Below are positions 45,989 through 56,888 of a stretch of 64,000 bases of DNA, piece after piece. Under the pieces are notes generated by a model. That model saw only the letters and a program-made list of their open reading frames with translations, ran no database searches and was not told the origin of the DNA. This DNA is from Gelatoporia subvermispora B. Its lineage: Eukaryota; Basidiomycota; Agaricomycetes; Polyporales; Gelatoporiaceae. Made by a program: the position numbers and the translations under genes. The stretch lies in assembly GCA_000320605.2 (NCBI GenBank), contig KB445801.1, positions 565,371-629,370 of the forward strand, written 5' to 3'. Every line of letters starts with the position of its first letter. Position 1 is the stretch's first letter.

Positions 45989-48900
45989 CCGGAGTGTATT
46001 ATACTTGTTATATCATCTTCACCCGCATAGAATTATAGTAATACCACGCACTGCGATCTCCTGACCGGCGACAATGATAACAGTCTCAATCACATTAAAC
46101 TTCACAACCACAGATTTCACTCGTCTGCGTTAAGGGCTCTACGTCGCAAACTTACGTACGGCAGAACTTGTCATCATTCTGGCTGACATGCACATCTCAA
46201 CGCCCCTCTAGATGTTGCGTGCTGGAGGATCTCCGTCGCAGCATCCCCATATTCTGTGTCCCTTCGCCTTCCCTCAGACGCTATTACTAGTGGTTTCTGT
46301 GCTCGGCATGGGGGACAGAGGCCCGGTGGAGTGCGGACGTTCACAGCCATAGCGTAGAAGCAGACGCCAGCAACTGAGGTGAGAGGGGGTGGTGATTAAA
46401 GCGAACGAGAGATGGGGGCATTGTTATACGCGAACGAGAGACCGCCTATTCTTCGGCCGACACGAATCACCACCGTGTTTCTCTGCGAGTGCTTCTTTGG
46501 CTCCGTCGATGGTCACTTTTATGAGCTGGTCAATTTCTCTGTCCACTATCAATACAATGATGGGGATCGCATCACGGCAGGCGAGGAGAAACGTGCCGTT
46601 TCGGAGTGACCGCAGATAAACACTGAGAGAAACACATCCCAGACATGTTCCGGGTGCGACTGTCGTGGATATGAGCAATGTATGCCAACGTATAGGCAAG
46701 GGCTGTCTGCATGACCGCCCCAGTCCCTGCGGAGAGAGGCGCTCGCGCGTTCATAAATATTTATGTCGTGTGCCACAGCGAACAAATATTTGGTTCGCCG
46801 CACCGCGCGAAATTTAGAGTTCGACTCGCCGGACTTCACGGTCACGTCTCACGCAATGCAAGTACTACTGCTGGTCCTCATCCAGGACATCCTATTTGAT
46901 GTTCCGGATTCCAGAGCAAGAGCCCCTATAGCAACTTAATGGGATCGCTGCTGCCCGGTCAAGTCCGCATGACAGCCTCCGTGTCGCGATGTGTTGATGC
47001 ACGGCTGGTTGCTTTGTTCTGACGCGTCACTCTGGATTGCTCTCCTTGTGTCTAATCTCTGAAAAATTGCAACTGTCTACCGTCCTCTTATCCCAGTCGT
47101 CAAACAGTTACATGTCTACTACTAAGAGATCTGCACGGCATCTCCGGATTTTGCGTATGGTACAAAGTCTCGTCGTGCTGTCTGGCGAGCACATCTCGAT
47201 GTCTTCCTACATCCCGCTTACTCAATGATCTCCTTCACAAGTAATATTCTCCACTCTCTTCCACTCGGCTTGCACTCTATTACACTGCTTGACGATCGCC
47301 GGTGGGGTCCTGGTGCCCGCTCTATCCTGCATAAGAGCCGCCTATGAGTCGATGTAACTGGCTACGAGAGGGCAACTTCGTCCAGAGCCAGCTCTTTCTC
47401 GTCACGAAACTTTGATGTGGAAAAAGCGGACGAATGCAGCGAACTACTCTGCGTCTTCGGCATAATGACACAGCAGACATCCGCAACGTCGACACATCAG
47501 ACCACGTGGTGTGAAAAGAGCTCAGAGAACGTTCGAATCCTGAGATAAGAGAGCTCCGTCTTCTCGGGAGCGAAGCTTAACTTGTTCGCTGAGCAGATAC
47601 GACAGTTATCATATGAGGAGCTGGACCTGCAACTATCACTCGGGTGGATCATTCCCTTCGGGGCGGTCTATCCGCAGAGGCTCAAGCTCCGATCGAGAGC
47701 TGGTCAGACTACGAGACTTGCATCGGAGAAATAATTACTCACAAGATCCGTAAGGACATGGCATATTTTCCCAAACGTGGGCTCGATGTAATGCATCAGA
47801 CTCACAGTCTGAAGAAGACCTGTGTACAAAGTAAGAACATTTGAAGCGGAAGACTGCGAGGATGGACTGACCCAGTACGAGCGCTGCTGTGAGCAGGCAC
47901 TCGGCGCGATCCAGAAGTCCGAAAAGAGAGGTACAAATGAATCGATTTGATGAGGAGCGGTACACACCAGGGATAGTTGCACCAAAGGACAAGCCAACCG
48001 GACAGGGACACAGGCCGCATCGTCGTTATCCCTGGGCTAGCTGTGTGGGCGCCGCCTGAATGATCAACGGCTCACGTCACATCGGCGCGAGACGAGGATC
48101 CACATGGCGTAGCCGTAGAGAGAGGTGCAGAGGCGGCAGCGCGGGCACGAGGCACGCGCGCCAGAAACGACCCAGTCCGGCGAGAAGGTCCAGACTTACC
48201 GTGGTGGCGAGGTAGACGACGAAGGATGTGATGACATTCGCGAGGAGCGCGCGGGAGGCGGTGACGGGCGAGAGGACTCATAGGAGCACAACGACGGGGA
48301 GGAGAGAAGCGGTGGCCGCAGCAGCGGAGAGGGGGGCGAGGAGATGTTCCACGAGGGACCCTCACCCAGTGTGATCCAGCCTGCCTTACCGATATTCGCC
48401 GACGGCAGACATCAACAGCATAGATATGATGTTTCGTCTACATACCAGAATATGGAACAATAACAGAGCACACACGTACAGCTTGTTTGTCCTCCCATGC
48501 ACATCCAATTACGCAACCGTTGCCTTGTCGCTGACGTGCTCCCAGAGATCCCTGAAAGAGAAACACATCCGTCTAGCACAGCACGAGCTCACTGAATAGG
48601 TAGTCATGACTTCCAGGGATAGCGTTTATTGTCATTGATAACAGTTATTGTGGGTCACCGACAACGAGGACGGCCAGTACCTCCTTCTCGTGGGAGGCTC
48701 ACCACGACTGCTGTCAGATTGTTCCTAGGGTGGACATGACAGAAGAGGCATAGACCGCACGAGGAAACTGCGCTTTTGTTGTAATTGCAAGACAAGGGTG
48801 TGCAGCCACAGCCTTCCTCCCGAAATCTGCTGCAGAAACAAGAGGTCCTGTTCCCGGCAACAATGACCATCAGCAAAACGGCGCGGATCTGGTATTCCCA

Positions 48901-49600
48901 GGCGCCCAAGGTGAGGCGTCACCTTCCAGACGCCCGCAGACATGCCCATATCGGGGCATGTACGCTTGACGCCACCAAGATATTGTACCGTAGGGAGAAT
49001 GTCAGAGAATATCTTTCTGACAGCCTCCCTACGCTACAATACCAGAGCGATCTGATTTCGCGTATATAACGTGTCTGCGCGTACGTTTTCCCGTACATAT
49101 TCATGTCTGCCATTGTCATCCGCGCTCTCAGCACCCGTCCCACCGCGTCAAACAGACCAACGGGAACAAATTGCGTCCATTCTCTATGTATCTGCTCGTC
49201 GCTCCCTCTTACCCGCGCTTACAAAAAATCGTCAGCAACATCCGCTACCCCTCTAAAGGCCACCACTGCTTTTGTTTGGTTCCACGCGGTTTCTCGCACA
49301 AATTTTCGCAGTCCCGACCGCTTGTATCTATTCGTGGCGAGAGCAAGTAATGAACGTGAACATAAATTAAAACCGAGTCAGTGCGCGCGCTGCGACTTGC
49401 TCTAAGGTGCGCCGCGTCTTCACGCATGACGCGGGCGCGCTGACGCGCATGACGCAATGACGTCGAACTTAGCAAGTCACATGCTGAAGGCGAGGTCTTG
49501 ACGCGACTTCGACTCTGCCTCCTCTTCTTCACATCTTTCTCCCTACCCATCATGTCCTCCACCACTCCTCGAGGATATTCCGTCCACTTCATCATGCTGA
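45989..49600. other. Gene-poor stretch, no supported gene
   Basis: About 3.6 kb with only short frames. Minus frames at 47704-48020 are hydrophobic in places but show no clear membrane-protein layout or splice pattern. A sequence GTTCGAATCC near 47531 looks like a tRNA T-loop but has no cloverleaf around it. The only structured element found is the hairpin at 48981-49041. Confidence 0.45.
48981..49041. repeat. Long imperfect inverted repeat (hairpin)
   Basis: The left arm (48981-49007) starts TATTGTACCGTAGGGAG; the right arm (49015-49041), read on the other strand, starts TATTGTAGCGTAGGGAG. The 27-base arms differ at four positions and are separated by a 7-base loop. It could be a small-RNA precursor-like hairpin or the remains of a miniature inverted-repeat element. 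Confidence 0.75.
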
Positions 49601-50523
49601 ATGCCCTCAACTTTTGATGTGTTTGAGGCTATGTTCTGCCACCCGGAGACTGGTATGTACATTTCAAGTATTCTCTCATACTCATTCAATGTTGTGAGCA
49701 GCCTAGTCATTGGGCTTTCCTCGATCATCAAGTTTCGGGTCTCAGGGCTCAGGCTTCGGGCGTGGGTGCTAGTCAGCGCAGTGCAGACATCCTCAGAGCA
49801 GGACCAACAGCTGCTGGACAGTTTGTTCAGGCCTTGCTGGCCAGTGACATGTTTGCCGGGAGCTCGAATAAACTGCGGACAGTGGGCCGGGCTGTGCACG
49901 CTTACGAAGGCTACGAAGTACGTATCCCTATGCTGAGTCCATAATTCCTGGGGTGCATTTCCTCAGGGAGGCCCCAGACGACATATTTGTATGCATATAG
50001 TCAGGTATGCAGCGCATACATGCCTAAATGCGTCCAGATTATGCTATGTCTGGTGGAAGTATCTGGTATTGCTCTACCTCGTATCACGGGATATGTAGTT
50101 TGTACTCATTACCGTTGTGTAGGACTCGGATATCAAACTTGTATGGATGTCTTTGCCCATGAGAGTTTGGTAGGTCTAAGATCCTGCCTCTATTCCATTC
50201 TCACTGATTCCTTCCAGGGCCCTTCTAGGAGCAAGATTCGGTGCGAGCGGAGAAAGGGAGCAGGAAGACGCAGAAGGGTGGCTCAAAGGACAAGAGGAAG
50301 ACGAAGTGATCCGAGTGGCGGCTCCACGCCGCCAGGGTGAGTGAACGTTCGAGGGGGGATAGGTACGATTTGGACTAATGTGTTCTGCTGGGCAGGTCTC
50401 CGAACATCGGGCGACGGAACGGACGACGTCCAAAGGCGGCAACAGCGGACACAACACTTCTTGGTCTTGGCCCGACGACGAACAGAATTTCTTGGTACAC
50501 TACAATATATCATTCGCTGTTAA
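49601..50523 (+). CDS. Possible small multi-exon gene, unknown function
   Basis: Not recognised. A plausible first exon starts MPSTFDVFEAMFCHPETG at 49601 and ends at a GTATGT donor. A later open stretch reads GASQRSADILRAGPTAAG and LLASDMFAGSSNKLRTVGRA, ending at a GTACGT donor near 49919. A stretch starting about 50220 reads RFGASGEREQEDAEGW with donor GTGAGT, and a last one reads GLRTSGDGTDDVQRRQQRTQ with stop at 50523. The phase between the first two exons does not fit with the splice sites I tried, so the model is incomplete. The codon pattern and splice signals suggest a gene, but it could be a remnant. Confidence 0.35.
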
Positions 50524-50978
50524 TTATCATTGTGGAATGTGATTGGAATCGAATATTAGTGCTCATCGGAACGGTAGTACAAGGCATTGCACGATCAGAG
50601 AGCACAACAAGATAATGAAATATATTGTGTATCTGTACGGGAGCTACCGACCAGAGCCATCTTTATGGTGGTTCTGATCTGAAACCGAGGTCGTCAGTAT
50701 TGTCCGGTGAAGTGCTTGCGCTCTGGTGGCTCAGGTGGCTCAGACGCACAATATATTGCTTTATAAGGTCAGGTCAGAGGCGCGCAGTTTTGCTGATGAC
50801 ATGCAGATCATGTGATGAGGTCTCAATGATCGAACAAGATGTCTGCAACTGCAAGCGCCTGACGTCTGTGATTTGAGTACCACGACCATGGCCTCCTTAC
50901 GGCGTATTATCTTCAGGTCTGCCTGCATCTTGGAATCTTACTCTAAAGCATACACCGTGCTGATATCTGTATACTTGC
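50524..50978. other. Intergenic stretch, nothing recognised
   Basis: About 455 bases before the Crinkler-like gene. No clear promoter motif or open frame with a recognisable domain. Confidence 0.5.
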
Positions 50979-53900
50979 ATGGAATCTTCTAGTGCAGAAA
51001 ATGTTGACATCTCTGACCGGAAGCATGTTGAACTTGACGAGGCCTTCTTCTCGCAGCCGGCGTGGGAGCGGTGGATACCACCACCGAGGGACTCTCTTTT
51101 AGGCTCCATAGTACTGCTCACTATAATGAATCAATGTTCCAAGTCATACGAGGAAATCGGATGGCCCATTAAGCCAATGTGGAGAGACCCCGACACATGT
51201 CAGAACTTACTTCAGGATCTCGAACACCCAGTGTGGGATCTCTTGGAAAAGAGGGATTTCAAGAGTGTCCGTCAAATGGGTGGGTACAGCATCATACTCA
51301 GCATCTATTGTTTAACATTTGCAAGTCCTCAGATGTTTTTCATGTTCCTCCCCCAAGTCAGCCTGACAACGCTCTTATTGTCCCAGACTGGCGGACGTCT
51401 GCCGGTGCGTCTTTGCTCTGCAGCTGCTATGATGATATCTTGAACTCCCGTTCTATTTCAGCGACACTAAGGGCGTGGGACGAGAAGTACGTTGGTAACG
51501 TCTCTACCTTCCTGCGCTATGTCATGGGTTACCTCGATCCGGACCCTCGCAAGCCCATCCCTCAGTCGACAACACTGGAGTTGTACGCGCACTACCTATC
51601 TTTTGCAAACTCGACAGGGACAGGAAAATCGCGGACTTCGGACCAATTGTCTAAAATTCGCTTCGTTATACCTATCTGTTTGCGGGATCCCGAGGAGACA
51701 GGTATATGCCGTGCTACCGTTCACTAGGTCAGCAGGCAAACTAACAAGGTCCTCAGGTTTCCCGCCACCTGACACAGAAGTGCGTTGTTACTTCTTGCAA
51801 ACGGAGGACAACAGCCCCGTTGCCCCATTCCGCGCATACCTAGCCTTCTTGCGGTCAACATTCGAGGAAGTAACCCGGATGCTCAAAGCCGATGAAGGTG
51901 GTCTGAGTACCAGGAATGCTTACGGGACAAATTGCTGGAACTTTCGCGAGTGGATGTGCGAGGGACAGATGAACACGAAGACTGGTCCTAACCGTACGGG
52001 CTTCTGGTCGAAAGTGGTTGAACGGGCAGATCGAGTATGTGTAACCCATTACCCAGGCTGACGCGTTGTTCAACGTCTTTAACAGTATCAACAAGCGACT
52101 GAACCCCCCGCGGAAGACGAACTGGGTTGGTGGCAGTCTTCTACTTGATCGTTGGCTGTTTTTATTGACATTGATTTATTTAATCAATTTAGATACCACT
52201 TTGAAGGCTGATACTGCCAGGATGATTAGCAACATGGATGCTGAAGACAAGGGTGGGGTTAACGGTATGCAATATGTCCACTGTGAGATATCTCAGTCTC
52301 ACCAACGGTGCCCTGCCAGATTAGGAGCTACAAATGACCATTTACGCGTTTGGACGGCTCACCAGGGCCCTCAAAAATAAGGACTTTCCTAAGAATGACA
52401 AAGAATCGCTAGTATATCTGTCGTTCGACGAAGCGCACGTGTTGACGCCGGACCGGAAGGACTCTAAGGCGCGCCCAGCTAGTTTCACAAGATTTAGCGA
52501 ATTACGTCGTGCACTGCGATCCCTTAACAGTTATCGACTATTCTCCATTTTCTTATTGACGACAGGTTCCATCTATCAGTTCAACCCCGGGCAACTCCAC
52601 GACAAGTCCAAACGCTATCAAGACGGCCGATTCTCGCTTATCCCACCATATACGGATTTTGGATTTGACCACATAGCGGCCGTCTGTCGCGACGGTGATG
52701 AGCCGTCCCTCCTGGACATTGCGAAGATATCAAGACTTGTGACACTTGGACGTCCACTGTAAGTAATTATGCTTCCAAGTACCGGAGGCTTCCCTCACAC
52801 GTATCTGCCCAGATTTAGCACTTGCTACATGCACGGCGATCTATTTGTCAAAACCCGCATCATCAAGTTTGCTGCAGAGAAACTCATCTGTGCCGCCTGG
52901 CCACTGCCGAATGGGGTCTTCTTGAGTGATGGTCAAAAGCTTGCTTGCCTTTCCGCTCGACTGGCTTTGAGCTTCACATCAGTCTCGGATGGCAAGGCAA
53001 TAGCAGCGGCACAGGTAGAAAAGCACATGCGGATATGCATTGCGTCTGAAGATCCGAGGCACGAACTTGTCACGATCTCAGCATCTGAACCTGTCGTTGC
53101 AGAAGGTGCACGACGAGTCATGGGTCATGGCGGGGGCGTATAAAATCTTCGATCCCGCGGCCTCACTGGCATCACTTCTTCTGGGTCCTCTGATTAGCAC
53201 TGGGGCTCGCGGAGAACTGATAGCCGAGCTACTTCTATTACTCGCCTTCGACATCACTATCCAAAATCTGCGTCCATCTGTCCTTGAGCAGCCCTCCGAA
53301 CCCTTCAGGGCAGCCAGTTCAGTGCCCTCTGGACCTCCGACAGTCGTACGGAAAGAGGAAGGCGCTCGGTCATCCCATGCAACAGCCGCGACTGCAGAGA
53401 TATCCCCCGCCCCTAATTTGTCTCCGCAAGATGAAACTCCTATTGCCAATGGAGATACCAATATACCAGACGTTCCTGCAATGGCACACGATGCAAAACC
53501 TTCAACGCTGCCTGACGAGGCCATTCGAATCGGTCTTCAAGGATACGATGCACCCCCCAAAGCGGACGACCCGCTTCCGCCAGAGATGTTCCCAGAAAAC
53601 GATACATTACCGGTCATTTGTGTGGTAGACTTTGTCCATGCTCTTTTCCCCCAAATTGACTTTGATACCGTTGAGCCGACGGTCATCCTCGGCGATGCAG
53701 GTGACAGCGATTCATCGCAACCACATCCGACTCTTGCAGAGGCTTTCAAGGACGGGAAGGTATTCTTCAATCACTTCATCCAATTCCGCAGCTGCAAGAT
53801 GGTCAACCGCGGGTTCCTGCATTCTCTTTTTCTACGCTGCGCGGCTGGCATCTGTTCGGTCGGCCAGGTGGCGATCGACCTCGTCATACCTGTCCTGTTT

Positions 53901-54950
53901 GGCGACAAGCTCAAAGTAGAGAATATCAGCTGTATTCTGGTTCAGGTGAAGCTGGTCAAGAAGCTGAACAACATTGACGTTCAGCTATTCCATGACATTG
54001 ATCCCTTCACTCTCGGCGTGTTTCCGAGGGACTCGGACAGCAATGATGTGCCCCCGGTCATACGGATCGTGTTGTCTCTGGGGTCGGAGTCCTCGTACGT
54101 ATGGACTGGGCCGTTTGACATGGGCAAGGCCGAACACGAGCAAGACGGGCAGTCGGACATAGGCGAGGCCAAATATGAGCAGGACGCGCCGAAGCGCAAG
54201 AGAGTCGCTCCACACGGAGAACGTCCGTGGAAGATGCAGAGGGTCGACGAGATACGACAGGCTGCAGGCAGGGAAGGGCCGGACGAAGAGGCTCCGACTA
54301 TAGCAGCTCGGCCTCCTGTAAAGACGCGCGCCCGAAAAGCTGCGCTAGCCAAATCCGACCTCGCCTCTTCCCGCCGGACACAACCTGCAAATAAGGTCGA
54401 CATTACGCTGGCAGAACAATCAGTAACTGCTCCTGGAAGCGGGCGGCAGCTCCGCAGTCATACGAAACACATGGCGACAACTGCTGCTGCGGCCGGTCCT
54501 AGCAAGCCAGTTGGCCTCAATGATTCGGTGGGTGACGCGCAGCCACTGCCCGCACCAAAAAGGGCCGGGAAGACGCCGAAGCGTGCAGTAACGGTCAAGC
54601 GGAGAAACACCTCAAAGAGAGATCGGACTGAGAGTCGTACCTCGGCGCAGCTGCCAGTGGAATCTAGGAAGAGGACGAGCGCCAAGGCATCGTCGGGTAA
54701 GGCATTTGTGGCATATGATATATGGTCATCGGGGCTCGATGCTTACTGGTTCGGACCTGTGGATTCCGAACGACAGCTTTCGTGGAAGAATCTGTTGCGA
54801 GCGTCTTATGGCTCGTGGAATTCGATCCACGAGCAAAAGAAAATGTGGGGAGCAGAGGCGGAAAGTCGATCGATGGACCCGGCAGCATTACCGCATCCCT
54901 TCCACTTCGAGAGATTCGACAAGGTAGCGTTAAAGTATGTGGAAGACTGA
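50979..54950 (+). CDS. Crinkler-like P-loop NTPase with restriction-endonuclease-like domain (possible frameshift)
   Basis: Belongs to a family I recognise from agaricomycete genomes as expanded and related to Crinkler-type NTPase-nuclease proteins. It starts MESSSAENVDISD at 50979. Walker A is ANSTGTGKSRT (about 51608-51640) and Walker B is YLSFDEAH (about 52415-52438). Between them lie ICLRDPEETGFPPPD (over an intron) and AYLAFLRSTFEEVTR. Later parts are ISRLVTLGRPLFSTCY and LACLSARLALSF. The nuclease-like part shows RGELIAELLLLLAFD and ILVQVKLVKK, fitting the E...QxK pattern of PD-(D/E)xK folds. A long basic tail (PKRKRV, RKRTSAK) and a conserved-looking end (DIWSSGLDAYWFGP) follow, stop at 54950. 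The NTPase frame and the nuclease frame are out of register near 53100-53140. Other joins use normal short introns. Role unknown; related proteins are proposed effectors or conflict proteins. Confidence 0.72.
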
Positions 54951-55343
54951 TTTTAGTCTCATTTCGGAAGGGATTGGTCGTATACATACTGTAACACTAC
55001 ATATTATCATACCCGTGCTAGATATGCCTTGTGTCCTATGTCTCGTTGTTACATACAGACATGTGCATAGTCATAAATCTACTTAAAAGTCGAAGTGTAA
55101 ACAAGCTGTCCCAGAACCGCGTCCCGAGCGCGCTTGGACAGCATGTCATTCACGTGGAGCCTAATAGCCTACGAAGCCTGTGTCAATCGGTTATCACATG
55201 ATCCAACAACGATAGCAACACGGTCGCGTGATCTATGACGCGTCCACCTCGACGCGTCAAAGACTCAAGAACCTATCGACTCAAAACTACACCGTCCTAC
55301 AGACCTCGGATTGAATACCTCAGATACCTTTTCAAACGCAATC
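54951..55343. other. Intergenic stretch, nothing recognised
   Basis: About 390 bases between the Crinkler-like gene and the next small gene; no motif stands out. Confidence 0.5.
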
Positions 55344-56100
55344 ATGCCAAGCAAGAACGCGACGCAGGTGAGCGCGCCACTATCACGAAGCAGGCCAGAC
55401 TCTGAGCCGCGTGCATATCAAGTTATCTCAGCACTCCGCGAGCAGCGACGATGGAGCGTGAGTGAATACGTACGCATATATGGAGACCAAACATCTCGAA
55501 TGGCATGTAGTATGATGATGGCTGTAGCACAACAGATGCAAGGTGAGAGCGCAAATGAAATCAGTCCGTCCCACGGCTGGCAACCGTTATGACGAATAGC
55601 TTCATGGGAGAAGAAACGGAAGGATCGAGAAGTCAGGTTCCTGCAAGCTGCAAAAGGAGAGATGGACAAATGCGTAACTTTCACGCCATTTCTCAGATGT
55701 GCAGCATGATTGAACAGGCCGTAGTCTTCCAGCAGAGTGGACGAATTTGCAAATGCAATCGCGGAAATGTCGGAGCGTTCCTGGGAACGTATGGACGTCA
55801 TGTTCACTGACTTTTCCCCACCTGCAGGAACAATGTATACGAGAAGTTTGTGACAGATTACGCTGCGGTGGAAGACGAGATCCGGAAGATATGGGTAGAG
55901 ATTTTGGGAGAGCAGCAGGCGCTCCCTGTTCGGGTTCAAGATTATTCATCCCATTTATTCGCGCTGACTGGTCCCACTCCCGTTCAGACACTTGCGGAGA
56001 AGAAACACAACACGTATACTGAGCATGACAAACAGCGAGAGCGAGGCCAGGTCCAGGGGATGGCCATTGCCAAGAAAGCATTGGAGGGTACGTTATCTTC
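55344..56100 (+). CDS. Possible small multi-exon gene or fragment, unknown function
   Basis: Not recognised with certainty. The ATG at 55344 gives MPSKNATQVSAPLSRSR, then AYQVISALREQRRWSVSEYV. The ALREQRRWSVSEYV part recalls the N-terminal LR..RW.....F segment of agaricomycete proteins often linked to DUF6589-type mobile genes (weak resemblance). Later stretches on the same strand read FLQAAKGEMDKCVTFTPFL, VDEFANAIAEMSERSWERMD and VYEKFVTDYAAVEDEIRKIW. These fit one helical protein split by short introns, but not all joins were resolved. It ends near a GTACGT donor at about 56090, with no convincing next exon, so it may be truncated. Confidence 0.4.
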
Positions 56101-56888
56101 GGGCCGTAGAGATACACTGGATAACCGTTTATCCCAGACTACAGCCGCCTCATCTCTTCCCTCGAGCCGTCGGAATCATCCAAGTGAGCGGTGGGCGCAT
56201 GTTTATCGTGTGAGAGCTTTTATCCGTTATCGCCCCTGCCGCGTCACTGCAACGTCGTATCTCACTTTTGTTCTCGGACTGACGGCCGTCATGATGGAGA
56301 ACAGTGTATTCTGCTTTCTTGTTGCTCTTTTTCATGTTATTCACACCAGTGTAAAATACAATCCTCGTGTTGTAGACGACCGTGTCGGAACCCCAGTCAT
56401 AAAAATAGCAGACCCCGCATCGGTAAGTTGAATGTTTGGCGGGGAGCCGAAGCGAGCACATTTCGGGGATTGCCGGAAGTACTGAAGGCGATCTCAGTGA
56501 TGCCTATTTGGGCGTTCAGTGACTTGGTCGAGTCGTACATGCTTCCACCTGCATGCAGTTCTTGTCAGTTCCCTCGAGGTCTTACTCTCTTCCAGACCAT
56601 CAAAAGTCAGACCATTCAACGTCTCAAAAACAACTAGCAAAACATTCTTGGAAAACATACGGAGTATGTCCATCATATTGGCCCAATAGCTTAGTAGCTC
56701 TCGCGCTCACGCTGTCGACCTCGATTCAGCTCCCAACGACGTTCTCCAAGTCTAACACTTCCTATACTCGTCTCAAAGCACCTTATATATTGAAACATAC
56801 CTGAAAGAGACTATTTGGATCCTTGTGGTGTGCGTGTGGAGTTCACGCTTGTGTCTATCGTTTGTGTACTCACGTATCCTAGTCTTGA
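56101..56888. other. Intergenic stretch, nothing recognised
   Basis: About 790 bases upstream of the TSC2 gene. Short frames on both strands carry no domain. The right end should contain the TSC2 promoter. Confidence 0.5.

Noticed and set aside
47525..47545. GTTCGAATCC sequence like a tRNA T-loop
   Set aside because: No acceptor stem, anticodon arm or D-arm could be placed around it.
55418..56117. Minus-strand frames of 171-173 codons opposite the small gene at 55.3 kb
   Set aside because: The plus strand shows helical segments with splice signals, whereas the minus frames show no pattern. They are taken as shadows, though the plus gene itself is uncertain.
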